Assembly (NCBI GenBank): GCA_000169995.1
Contig: AAZW01000044.1
Coordinates: forward strand, 1-42,677
Origin: Vibrionales bacterium SWAT-3
Lineage (GTDB): Bacteria; Pseudomonadota; Gammaproteobacteria; Enterobacterales; Vibrionaceae
Direction: 5' to 3'
Length of the DNA stretch: 42,677 nucleotides
In this document: in pieces, positions 25,162-33,609 of the stretch
How the letters are laid out: the number at the start of each line of letters is the position of its first letter
Position numbering within the stretch: the first letter of the stretch is position 1
Notes under the pieces: generated by a model
What the model saw: the letters and a program-made list of their open reading frames with translations, nothing else
Told to the model about the DNA's origin: nothing
Database searches by the model: none
Made by a program: the position numbers and the translations under genes

Positions 25162-25985
25162 GATGTGTAATCCCTTTGATAAGGATGGAAATTAATGAAC
25201 CCATCAAACTCAAGAGGGATTCGGTTCATCGTTTTTCCACGTTCATCGATGCATTCAATGAGCTCGTCCACTAATTGGGGAGCCTGCACATACTGCTTAA
25301 AATCAAAGTAGTCCCAATAAAACAGTTCGACTTTCTGGAGAGCCAACACATCTTGCAGGGTACGCCAGACAAATCGCTCTAGTCCGAGGACTTTTTTGTA
25401 TGAGCGATGATGAATAGCCTCGAGTTCCAAATCGCCGCACCGATACTGTTTCCATAAGTCGGTAAAAAGATTCGCTTTGTGTCTTGGAATGTTATCGAAG
25501 TCGAAATTGACCCACGCTTGGGTGTGGTTGTGCTCAACCATTTCGTGCGTGACAGTTGGATCTAGGATCCGCCATTGGGCACTGGACGAGCACCAGTACT
25601 CAAGGACAATGTGTTCTACGTACGACTGCGGTTCAAAATACTCGCACAGACAGAACCGATAGCGTGCCGGGATCGATCGCTCTCGCAAGAGACCAAGGCA
25701 CAGCAATGAGATGGTTTGGCAGTTGCCAATGATTTTCTTTTCAAACCGATTGGCCAGGTTAGGATTCAGCTCACGTCGTTGGGCTTCTTGTAGCACTTCC
25801 GTTACGGTTCGAAGCGCATAGTCTTGATGTCGAGACAGCGGGATCTTGTGGGCATTCAGACCGCTTTGGTGCTCTACGAGGTTGCGACACGATTGAGCAA
25901 TACTGAGCAGAGTGTCGCCAGTGACATCAAGATGAAGCGAGCCGCCTAGGGCCGTGACATCGGATTGAGTCGCGTAGTCGATCAT
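25155..25985 (-). CDS. admF: Transglutaminase-fold condensation enzyme AdmF
   Basis: 276 residues with the catalytic triad visible: C89 in KKIIGNCQTISLL, H125 in YVEHIVLEYW and D142 in WRILDPT. AdmF homologues join the polyunsaturated acyl chain on AdmA to beta-Phe on AdmI, forming an amide without a condensation domain. I take ATG 25985, one base after the admE stop codon (TAATATG). The longer frame to 26129 overlaps admE and lacks similarity. The 3' end overlaps admG. The neighbours supply the donor (admA-E, admG) and the acceptor (admH-J). Confidence 0.92.
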   Translation of the reverse strand: MIDYATQSDVTALGGSLHLDVTGDTLLSIAQSCRNLVEHQSGLNAHKIPLSRHQDYALRTVTEVLQEAQRRELNPNLANRFEKKIIGNCQTISLLCLGLLRERSIPARYRFCLCEYFEPQSYVEHIVLEYWCSSSAQWRILDPTVTHEMVEHNHTQAWVNFDFDNIPRHKANLFTDLWKQYRCGDLELEAIHHRSYKKVLGLERFVWRTLQDVLALQKVELFYWDYFDFKQYVQAPQLVDELIECIDERGKTMNRIPLEFDGFINFHPYQRDYTSC

Positions 25986-25986
25986 A

Positions 25987-26319
25987 TTATTGCGCTTTCC
26001 TGTAAGTGACTTTGAGGACTTTCCCAGCCTCACTGTTGACGGTGCACACCACTTTATCGGTGAGCTCACGGATGTTAACGATGACCGTTTCATTTGGTAA
26101 AACGGTCTTGTAAAACCGCGCGTTATCAATCCGAGTGATCACGGACGTCCCAAGTTTGACGACATTGTCGTAGATGGTGTCGAGCAGCAGAACACCTGGG
26201 ACCACAGGGTGGGCGGGAAAGTGCCCATCAAAAAAAGCACAGTCACGGTCAAATAGCATCGAGAATGATCCATTCGATAAGGGCTCAATAATGGCCCCAT
26301 GCGTATTTTGGTGGCTCAT
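25987..26319 (-). CDS. admE: FabA/FabZ-like 3-hydroxyacyl-ACP dehydratase AdmE
   Basis: The core reads CAFFDGHFPAHPVVPGVLLL, the FabZ hotdog signature with the catalytic His; the acidic partner is Asp (LLLD) instead of the usual Glu. The start is uncertain. ATG 26319 has GGAG upstream and gives a 110-residue hotdog domain; ATG 26343 and GTG 26406 are longer options. It would dehydrate 3-hydroxyacyl-AdmA after AdmC in each round of chain growth. The stop TAA is followed at once by the admF ATG. Confidence 0.85.
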   Translation of the reverse strand: MSHQNTHGAIIEPLSNGSFSMLFDRDCAFFDGHFPAHPVVPGVLLLDTIYDNVVKLGTSVITRIDNARFYKTVLPNETVIVNIRELTDKVVCTVNSEAGKVLKVTYRKAQ

Positions 26320-26435
26320 GAGAAATTGTCTCCAAGGCTTCATACTATTTGATTCGGAAACCGGATAAGAGTGATGGCAGCACGCGTCATTGTCCCCAAT
26401 GAACACCGAGCGCTGCCGATGTCGGTTGATCCCGG

Positions 26436-28640
26436 TTAGGCTGTCGGACCGTCTTGACTCGATACGATGCAGGCACCCACATTCGAAGACAGGTCAATGG
26501 CGATCACCAATACGTTGCGATACTCGCCCGTCGAAATCCTCTCGGTCGCGTCCACAATGTGGGTCATGAAGTCGGCGGAGAGCCTCTTCTCCTTCTTCTG
26601 TTCCACCACAAGCTGAGGGTGATATCGGGCTACCACATGCTGCACTTCCTCAACGATGAGGGGATCCGCTAATGCACTGGACACCAAGCAATGATCGATG
26701 TCATTAAAGCTGATGCAAGCCTCTTCACAGGACTCAAGGATGAGGCGATCCAACAGGGTATGAAACTTCTCATCATGTCTGAGCACCAAACCGTTGTAGG
26801 AGGAATGTAACACGCTTCGGATCCATGCAATGGGGAGGTGTTCAGACCGAGCCAGTTGTGCCCTGCTCGAAAGAAGAAGCGCGGCACTGCCTTGTGCCAT
26901 CGACGCGTCTGCCTGGGCAAACAACGGATGCGTCAACGTTTTTTGCGTCGGAGTGACTTCATCACTCGAGCAAGCAATCATAAAGTCTTGTGTTTCACTT
27001 CTCAGCAGATCAACGGTATATTCAAACGCCGCGGTGGGACTGCACAAGACCGTTGAGTGGCCGCTGATCTTGTGTGCGATGGACACCTGACCACAAGTGG
27101 CACTGACAATGTGCCCCGGAAAATGTCGTGCACTGGCATACTTAGGATCGCCCTCATAAATAGAGGAAAGGAAGCTCTCCAAGCATCGTTGAGGACGTTG
27201 CGAGTTCCCCGTCACCACCCCCGCTCGGGCATTACTGTGTAACAGGGGTTCAAATCCTTTCACGACATCGCCTACCGACTCAATGCAGTATTTGATTTCT
27301 GGCGAATCACGTTTGAATCGCTTATTTTGCAGATGGATCTGGCACGCGTCTTTCGTCACGCCTATTGACGCATCGATGACTGTTTTGGTTTCGCCATCGT
27401 TGGTGCTCGCTTTAACAATGGGGATTGGCGACTTCCCAAAGTTAGGGACGCACTGCGTTGGTTGCTTGGTGACCACAACAGAACTGTTGCTGCCGCCGAA
27501 TCCAAAACTGTTTGCCAACACCGTTTGAATCGTCTCGCTTGGGTAGTCCTTGTAGTCGAGGTTGATCGGGCTACACCCCTCTCTGAGCTCCCTCATATTG
27601 TTGTTTTCCGGGGTGATGCCCGCATTTAACAGGGATAAGACGCTGATCAGCTCAACGATCCCCGACGCCCCTAAGGTATGGCCATAAAAGGGTTTCATCA
27701 CACTGACAGGCACATCAAGACCGAACAAGGCCTCATACGCTTTTGACTCAGGGATATCGTTTGCGCCCGTGCCGGTGGCGTGCGCTGAAATCAAATCCAC
27801 GTCTTCTCGGCCTAACCCTGCCGCCGCCAATGCCGCATCTATAGCTTGAATCGCCCCCGCCCCATTCGGCTCTGGAGAGGTTTCATGGTACGCATCACTG
27901 GAGGCACCGTATCCGCCGATGAACCACTGTTCACGACGGTGATCAGGTTTTTTGGTGAGGAGCAATATGCCTGCACCTTCGCCTAAGTTGATTCCCTTAG
28001 GCTCGGAGAACGGCGCACATCGACCTTCATTCAACGCACTTAAGCTGTTAAAGCCCGCGACAACAGGGAGATCGACACAGTCCGAACCGCCACAAATCAC
28101 CACATCCGCTTTATCCGAGTGAAGCAGGTCCGTCGCAATCCCCACCGCCGTCAAGCTGGACGAGCAAGCGGACGAGACCACGATCTTCTTGCCTTGAATA
28201 TTGTAGCGCGCGGCAATCGCGTTCCCGCAATGCGATAACATCGAAGACATCAGTTCGCTGTGTGTCACAGCGTCCTGTTCGTTATTCAGCACCTTATTAA
28301 ACAGGGTTGAGTAGCTGTCGGTACCAGAATTGTAACTGCCTAATACGACAGAGATCCGACGATTATCGTACGCTGAGAGGTCGATGCCCGAGTTTTTGAT
28401 CGCTGCCTCGGTCGCTCGGAGCGCAAACAGGGCCGCATTGTTTATCCAACCTTGCTTGTTAAAAGATTCCGTCTTCTGTTTGTCGAAAACGGACACGGTG
28501 GCATTCTTGATCCCTAGGGCATTGAACTCTTGGTTGTTGACTAACCGGTGATGATCGGTCGAAAACCGGGTTAATTCGTCTAATTCTTTGACAGGTGGGG
28601 TATACAACCCCATCCCAGCAATCACGATTGAGCCTTTCAT
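26436..28640 (-). CDS. admD: Ketosynthase/chain-length-factor fusion AdmD
   Basis: 734 residues. The first half (about 1-400) is a full ketosynthase with C159 in VVSSACSSSL, H287 in SAHATGTGAND and H321 in KPFYGHTLGASG. The second half (about 430-734) is a diverged ketosynthase fold in which the nucleophile region reads TVLCSPTAAF and the two His motifs are absent, like a chain-length factor. KS and CLF are separate genes in type II systems; here one protein carries both. It should extend the acyl chain on AdmA three times to an octatrienoyl length, with AdmC and AdmE/AdmG. Confidence 0.85.
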   Translation of the reverse strand: MKGSIVIAGMGLYTPPVKELDELTRFSTDHHRLVNNQEFNALGIKNATVSVFDKQKTESFNKQGWINNAALFALRATEAAIKNSGIDLSAYDNRRISVVLGSYNSGTDSYSTLFNKVLNNEQDAVTHSELMSSMLSHCGNAIAARYNIQGKKIVVSSACSSSLTAVGIATDLLHSDKADVVICGGSDCVDLPVVAGFNSLSALNEGRCAPFSEPKGINLGEGAGILLLTKKPDHRREQWFIGGYGASSDAYHETSPEPNGAGAIQAIDAALAAAGLGREDVDLISAHATGTGANDIPESKAYEALFGLDVPVSVMKPFYGHTLGASGIVELISVLSLLNAGITPENNNMRELREGCSPINLDYKDYPSETIQTVLANSFGFGGSNSSVVVTKQPTQCVPNFGKSPIPIVKASTNDGETKTVIDASIGVTKDACQIHLQNKRFKRDSPEIKYCIESVGDVVKGFEPLLHSNARAGVVTGNSQRPQRCLESFLSSIYEGDPKYASARHFPGHIVSATCGQVSIAHKISGHSTVLCSPTAAFEYTVDLLRSETQDFMIACSSDEVTPTQKTLTHPLFAQADASMAQGSAALLLSSRAQLARSEHLPIAWIRSVLHSSYNGLVLRHDEKFHTLLDRLILESCEEACISFNDIDHCLVSSALADPLIVEEVQHVVARYHPQLVVEQKKEKRLSADFMTHIVDATERISTGEYRNVLVIAIDLSSNVGACIVSSQDGPTA

Positions 28641-28660
28641 TATCCTACCTCATTCACTCT

Positions 28661-29410
28661 CTAACAGAATTTCCCGCCATCAATGTGGATCACTTGGCCC
28701 GTCATGTATTGGCAGTGATCGTCGCACAACAGCTGTACGATGGCGCTCACATCTTCCACGCGACCCGTTCGCTTCATTGCAGACACCTTTAGCACGTGAG
28801 AGTACGTACTTTCAGGAAGATCGTGGGTCATGTCCGTATCGATGTAACCAGGCGCAACGGCATTGACCACGATATCGTGGTGAGCCAGTGTTCTTGCGCA
28901 GACGCGAGTAAAACCATTTACCCCGGCTTTGGTCACGCTGTACGCCACTTGACCTGCATTGCCGCACAACGATGTATTGGATGAGATGTTAACAATGCGT
29001 CCCAGCTCAGCGTTCTTGGTCGACTTTTTCAACGAGGGCACCGTTGCTAACGTCATGTTCATCACGCCTTGAAGGTTGGTCGATAACACGGCTTCATTTT
29101 CCGTCTCGTCGCAATTGACGAACTGTTTACTCAAGGTGACCCCCGCATTGTTCACCAGAACATTAATGGTCCCGTACTCACGTTCCACCGCGTCAACCAC
29201 CGACTGACACAGGGAAAAGTCTTGGACATTTAGCGGATGCACCGAGCAGGATATGTGGCGTTCGGTCAGCGTTTGCTTGACCTGTTCTGCGCTCTGAACA
29301 TCGCGCGTATACGTCAATGCGATATGGGTATTTTCAGAGGCGAATGCCATACAGATTTCTCGTCCAATGCCTCGTCCCCCTCCTGTGACGAGCACTACTT
29401 TTTTAGACAT
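28661..29410 (-). CDS. admC: 3-ketoacyl-ACP reductase AdmC (FabG-like)
   Basis: A 249-residue short-chain dehydrogenase. It has the cofactor motif VTGGGRGIGRE (residues about 7-17), NNAG, the catalytic Ser in NISSNTS and the YSVTK active-site motif, then VAPGYIDTDM. It reduces 3-ketoacyl-AdmA using NADPH. ATG 29410 is chosen because it has GGGTGG seven bases upstream and overlaps the admB stop codon (ATGTCTAA); the frame to 29449 is an unneeded extension. The following gene is admD. Confidence 0.9.
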   Translation of the reverse strand: MSKKVVLVTGGGRGIGREICMAFASENTHIALTYTRDVQSAEQVKQTLTERHISCSVHPLNVQDFSLCQSVVDAVEREYGTINVLVNNAGVTLSKQFVNCDETENEAVLSTNLQGVMNMTLATVPSLKKSTKNAELGRIVNISSNTSLCGNAGQVAYSVTKAGVNGFTRVCARTLAHHDIVVNAVAPGYIDTDMTHDLPESTYSHVLKVSAMKRTGRVEDVSAIVQLLCDDHCQYMTGQVIHIDGGKFC

Positions 29411-30071
29411 AATCAACCACCCCATTTCCCAGTCGTATCGTCGCACCATTCAGTGGAAAGTTATTTTCGATCATCGAGAAAATAAAATTCGACACGTCCG
29501 AGTAACGATTTGATTTGTATTTTAGTGCGTAGTTCTTTAAGAGATCTTTGCTCTGTCTATTGAGGTTCAGTTCTTTTAATTCAGGTTGGATAATCAGAGA
29601 GTTGAAATACATATTGTAGCGGGAATATTCTTTTGCAAGGGATTTTGACATGGATATAATCGCTTCGTTGTAGGTGGGCGAACTATCATTTTCATCTAAA
29701 TACCCAAACGAATCGTCTTTTAACAAGAAGAAAAACTTAGCGTTATCTAACTTCATGTTGGTCAACACGATTCGCTTTATTACTTTCATTAAATAATGAA
29801 TGTCATCAACTAACTTGCTAGAAAATATATTGTCATCACCATGGATAACGTCGCCATTAAATATTGATCTCAAGCACGCTTCTTCATTATACCGTACATC
29901 AATAATGACATTGTCGTATACCAAGCCATCGGTTTCTAACGTCTCGACCAATCCTGCTTTTACCTCATCGGTATTATTGAGTGAGAATAAGTCGACGTTG
30001 CCTTCAATGAGATTCCCCACCATACAATCAACCAGGGTTGATTGGTAATTGGTTATTATTAGTGTTTTCAT
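29403..30071 (-). CDS. admB: AdmB, degenerate short-chain dehydrogenase-like protein
   Basis: This 222-residue protein is AT-rich compared with admC onward. The C-terminal half keeps an SDR layout: TYNEAIISMSKSLAKEYSRY aligns with the usual YxxxK helix, and LIIQPELKELNL and GATIRLGNG follow where SDRs have their product loop and last strand. The catalytic Lys position is Ile (YNEAI) and no TGxxxGIG motif is seen at the N-terminus, so reductase activity is doubtful. It may be a structural partner in the acyl-chain complex. Its letter comes from its place between admA and admC. Confidence 0.65.
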   Translation of the reverse strand: MKTLIITNYQSTLVDCMVGNLIEGNVDLFSLNNTDEVKAGLVETLETDGLVYDNVIIDVRYNEEACLRSIFNGDVIHGDDNIFSSKLVDDIHYLMKVIKRIVLTNMKLDNAKFFFLLKDDSFGYLDENDSSPTYNEAIISMSKSLAKEYSRYNMYFNSLIIQPELKELNLNRQSKDLLKNYALKYKSNRYSDVSNFIFSMIENNFPLNGATIRLGNGVVDYV

Positions 30072-30173
30072 GTTATCTAGTACTGTCTACGTGTTGAACA
30101 ATCAGAGCCTAAGACGTTTAGGGCGTGGTATATCATTGTTAACTGACTGAAATCGTCATGAATACGATTGTTC

Positions 30174-30458
30174 TCAATGTGCTGCGCATTTATCCATCAC
30201 CAATTCAGCGAGGGTTAACGGAGATTGGCAGTGTGTCTCCATAAGTTCCTTCGTGATTTCACCCAAATCAATGCTGTATTCTTTTTGGATGCTCACAAAA
30301 ATATCCAGAACATCGACAGAGTCTAATGCCAGGCCTGCCTCTGCCAGCAAAGGGGTATCATCTTTAATGTCTCGCAATTGGTGCCCCCATTCGCTCAGCT
30401 CAAGATCTTCAAAGATAATTTTCTCTTTGATGTGCGCAACGATTTCATTTTTATTCAT
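30174..30458 (-). CDS. admA: Acyl carrier protein AdmA
   Basis: A 94-residue acyl carrier protein starting MNKNEIVAHIKEKIIFEDLE. The phosphopantetheine serine is in GLALDSVDVLDIFVSIQ. ATG 30458 has AGGA five bases upstream; the in-frame ATG just before it is too close, and 30497 is not needed. It carries the growing polyunsaturated chain that AdmF transfers to beta-Phe. It is the first gene of the adm run, followed by a 102-base gap to admB. Confidence 0.88.
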   Translation of the reverse strand: MNKNEIVAHIKEKIIFEDLELSEWGHQLRDIKDDTPLLAEAGLALDSVDVLDIFVSIQKEYSIDLGEITKELMETHCQSPLTLAELVMDKCAAH

Positions 30459-30744
30459 CATTTTCCTACTTGTCCTTATGTATTGGATAAGATCCAACTC
30501 TTATTTATGAATTGCGTGATTGGGTAATGCCACCTACCACCTGACTGAGATCGCCATCAGGGCGAGTGAAGACGGGCAGAAGACGACGGGTAACGCCATG
30601 CATTCTGATGCCTTTCAATGCAAAGGGATGAGTGACTTAAGACTTTTCACGGGTGGAAAGCTGACCATTGTTGGCGACGTCGTGCTCGTATGAAATGAAC
30701 CGACCTTCGGTCAAGGAATGGCTAGCCTGAAGCAGACATTAGTT
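30459..30744. promoter_or_regulatory. Upstream region of the adm operon
   Basis: No gene is visible. ATTGCGTGATTGGGTAAT (30511-30528) is an imperfect dyad. On the operon strand it reads ATTACCCAATCACGCAAT and shares ATTACC.AAT with the admT/admX gap, making it a candidate AdmX site. The main adm promoter should lie here; no clear -35/-10 pair could be fixed by eye. Confidence 0.4.
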
Positions 30745-31152
30745 TTAGACACCAAAAGAGGCCAAGCGGACTGCTTCTTTTCGGCGGACGAACTGAGTCC
30801 AATTGTTTTCAGTCAATGACCGATTATTCTGTTTACGGCGTTCTTTTTTAAGCTTCTTGAACAAACTCAGATTGGCAACATCACGCAGATCCTTTCCTGC
30901 GTGGTTGATGATTGGTGAATTCAATTTGCTGAACGATATTTTCTTTTCCGCGACAACCTTACTCTCAGGGATCTTCCAATTGTGGTAGGAAGAGCAATCG
31001 GAGCATTGGACCAAAGCCGCGTAAAGAAACTTGTTGCCTTCAGAGCCGAAATATTTAACGCGAAGAAGGCGAGAGGAGGGGGAAATTTTGCTCCCGAGTT
31101 GAACGGGAATATCAGAGGTAATGGATGTCAAATAGACGATTCGTAGAGCCAT
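30745..31152 (-). CDS. Small basic hypothetical protein
   Basis: I do not recognise this 135-residue protein. It starts MALRIVYLTSITSDIPVQLG at ATG 31152 with GGGAG eight bases upstream, a strong start. It contains CSDC near residue 51, followed by SYHNWKIPES, and a Lys/Arg-rich C-terminal helix (LFKKLKKERRKQNNRS). No membrane segment or signal peptide is visible. It lies between the adm operon start and the tns block, so it may be older Tn7-like cargo or an accessory transposition factor. The basic tail hints at nucleic acid binding; that is a guess. Confidence 0.6.
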   Translation of the reverse strand: MALRIVYLTSITSDIPVQLGSKISPSSRLLRVKYFGSEGNKFLYAALVQCSDCSSYHNWKIPESKVVAEKKISFSKLNSPIINHAGKDLRDVANLSLFKKLKKERRKQNNRSLTENNWTQFVRRKEAVRLASFGV

Positions 31153-31627
31153 GCTGCAGCACTCCCTAATGTGGATTTTGTATACGCACTTCAGGGCAAT
31201 ACGCATACAAAAGGGCACCTTACAGTGCCCGTGCCGCTTATTTGGTTTAAGGTCTCGAAACGGTCGCGACCAATAAATTCCGTTTTTTCCCGTCCCTTTC
31301 AGTAACGGTCTGCGCTTTCGGTAGCGCCGTATTTAGTTAGGGCATATTTCACATCCCCCCTGCGCCCCTCTCGGCGCTTTGGGATCACAATATTCATAGA
31401 GATGTATCTCTAAAGATTGTTCTACGTTTCTTCAAATTCAATTAGCTTTCTGGCTAATAATGTGAAATCAGTCGCAGTGCGATTTATAGCTTATAAACAA
31501 CCATTTGGCAACAAATTATTATAAAAATCTTATTTTTTTACACGCACTTTACATTGGACAGTTTTACTACCGTAAGTAGCATAATGAACGCAAGTGAATC
31601 CGTGTAAGGTGCGTTATATGACGAAAC
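31153..31627. other. Non-coding AT-rich stretch between small gene and intron fragment
   Basis: About 475 bases without a credible gene. It holds GGTCGCGACC (near 31270), a GCGCC-CCTCTC-GGCGC hairpin near 31362-31377 and the palindrome AGAGATGTATCTCT near 31396. The last 150 bases are AT-rich and include GTGCG at 31609, which could be a group II 5' end but does not align with the other copy. Confidence 0.45.
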
Positions 31628-31908
31628 AACGGAAGTGGTTAATACGCTGTAGCCAAAAAGCACGAGAGTCGGAAAGAGATTGCCCCATGCTTTTCGTGAT
31701 CATTGAACTCTGCGCACCATAGAGCATCTACACTGATATTGCGCAACACACAGAACTCGGTAAGCCTGTATCCCTCCTCGGGGAACGCCTCTTTGGCCAA
31801 CAGTGATTCAGGTAAGGAACGTTTTAAAAAGCAAAAAGCGAAGGCTGCATTGTATCGATGCAGATCCAGGTTTATATCTGACACGAAAGTAAGCTAACTT
31901 CCGACTGG
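31628..31908 (+). mobile_element. Second group II intron 5' fragment (inverted relative to the first)
   Basis: The 281 bases align with the minus strand of 4850-4565 at roughly two thirds identity by eye, with shared blocks GGAAGTGGTT, TACGCTGT, CGGTAAGCCTGTATC, AGGCTGCATTGTA, CGATGCAGAT and CACGAAAGT. It ends abruptly after ACTTCCGACTGG, at the 3' flank of tnsE. No reverse transcriptase or domain V follows. The small frame on the opposite strand here (31639-31884) is therefore not a gene. Confidence 0.75.
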
Positions 31909-31938
31909 TGTAGTGGTAAAGCAAAATTGGCCACGGTT

Positions 31939-33609
31939 TTATTGTGTCAATGCTCTCCTAACAGCTCTGTCTAGGGTTTCTATCCATGCGGTCTCATACT
32001 CACTTTCGGTTCTCAGAACCGTTTCACCATCGACTTTTTTGGTTCTAGAAGGGTGCTTAATTTCAACCACTACTGAACAGTGTTCTTGGTTTGCTTTAGC
32101 ATCCCATCGAACGCCTTTCTCGGAGCATGCTTTCATCACATGCGTAAGCCCATCTTTGCCACTTTCAGAAAACCCAAATAATCTAGAGCCTAGACTATGC
32201 TTGTCGTTAATATCGCTGATATCCACTTCAATGATGACCAAAGGAGTTTGCCGATAATAGAAATATGCACAATGAAAGGTTCGAGCCTCCTGTGTGAGCT
32301 TATTCTTGTATATCAGGGAAGCGTTGTCCGGCTTTGGCATCGCCAAGCACTGTGTACCTTTGTGTTCGTAATCAGGAAGCTTCATGAGCTTCTTAATTAC
32401 TTTTTCAAAAATTTGAAAGTTACCTGTAGGGGCGACTACTTTCGGAGCCTCAGGCCTAGTTGGATCATCGCAATCACTGCGATTAATCGCCCAGTCTAAC
32501 TCTTGTGCCGATCCGTTTGCTGTTCCATGCCCGACTCCTGAAACATCAGGCTTTGGTTTTTCGGTGGTATTCACATTAGGCGCTACCCTCGATAGTGCTT
32601 TTCCTGGGGAAACGGTTACTTCATCTTCAGAATCACAGACAAATCGGAAGCCTTCTTCACTGAAAACATCCCTTTTTCGGTGACTACCTGGCGTAGCTTC
32701 AAAGTCCAACTGCGGATTTGGGTCTGTCCGGTTAATTTCTGGGCGCTTGCCGTTACTTGGCTCAAGAGGAATGACATCGACTTTTTTTGGATGGTATATC
32801 GAGACTTTTTTTCCATAGTTAAAACTCGACGAGTAAACTGTCATGATTTCTTCAACATGGAACAACATTGGGTCGCTTTCATCATACTCACCAGCAAGCT
32901 TAAATCGCCAACTTTTTAGTGGTGGCGGTTCAAAGTTAAAGTTCCACTCCGTGCCTTCATCTTGTTGTAACTTGCTATAAATACTGTTGAAGCTTCTTGT
33001 TGCCTCAGGGTTAAGCAAAAGCCACCTCAAGTGTTTGCATGCATCCTTTGAGCTCAAATTCTTTAAGGGATAATCCGATGACCTGTTGAAACGGATTAAA
33101 CACTCTTTTCCAACATCATCCACGACTGCCATCCCCAACAAACCATTTGGCCTTAAGGCTGTGCGTGTTAGATGTACATTGTGTAAAAAAAGTGCTCGAG
33201 CAAGTTCTATACACGAAACAACAACTTTTAAGTTGCCTTCTTTTAAAATGATTGAATGTGATTTGTTTGAAGAAGCTCTTTGAAAATTATCTGATATTTT
33301 TATGTCGATGAGTTCGCGCTTATGTGGAACCGTGCGTTCTTTGTTCGAATAGTGAGAATTAACAACCAACATTGGTATCAGTTCCGCCGGAACACGACTT
33401 TTCGGGAAACCTGAAAACTGAACGTTGATATAAGGCCGGACTTTATTATTGAGGACGCGCTTGGTGTGGATACTTCCAATGTTGATTAACGGTACATTTT
33501 CAGGAAAGTGCTGCAGCTCTCTGCCAGGCTGGGATGTCCAATCGGAGAATTTCCCGTGCAGGTTTCCTGCTACGCGCACGGCTGAGTCCAGCAAGTCGTT
33601 CAATCTCAC
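31939..33609 (-). CDS. tnsE: Transposition target selector TnsE
   Basis: Up to 556 residues (Tn7 TnsE: 538). Matches to Tn7 TnsE include IELARALFLHNVHLTRTAL, FNSIYSKLQQ then WNFNFEPPPLKSWRFKL, FHVEEIM, IIEVDISD in the C-terminal DNA-binding part, and a closing AWIETLDRAVRRALTQ. In Tn7, TnsE with TnsABC directs insertion into replicating DNA, notably conjugal plasmids, through the sliding clamp. The longest start (GTG 33609) overlaps tnsD by 110 bases, and similarity only begins near the tnsD stop, so the true start is probably nearer 33500-33580 and may be non-ATG. No stop or frameshift is visible. Confidence 0.88.
   Translation of the reverse strand: MRLNDLLDSAVRVAGNLHGKFSDWTSQPGRELQHFPENVPLINIGSIHTKRVLNNKVRPYINVQFSGFPKSRVPAELIPMLVVNSHYSNKERTVPHKRELIDIKISDNFQRASSNKSHSIILKEGNLKVVVSCIELARALFLHNVHLTRTALRPNGLLGMAVVDDVGKECLIRFNRSSDYPLKNLSSKDACKHLRWLLLNPEATRSFNSIYSKLQQDEGTEWNFNFEPPPLKSWRFKLAGEYDESDPMLFHVEEIMTVYSSSFNYGKKVSIYHPKKVDVIPLEPSNGKRPEINRTDPNPQLDFEATPGSHRKRDVFSEEGFRFVCDSEDEVTVSPGKALSRVAPNVNTTEKPKPDVSGVGHGTANGSAQELDWAINRSDCDDPTRPEAPKVVAPTGNFQIFEKVIKKLMKLPDYEHKGTQCLAMPKPDNASLIYKNKLTQEARTFHCAYFYYRQTPLVIIEVDISDINDKHSLGSRLFGFSESGKDGLTHVMKACSEKGVRWDAKANQEHCSVVVEIKHPSRTKKVDGETVLRTESEYETAWIETLDRAVRRALTQ

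Noticed and set aside
31639..31884. 81-residue minus-strand open frame
   Set aside because: It lies wholly within the group II intron fragment and runs against the RNA strand; the nucleotide similarity to 4850-4565 explains the sequence better.
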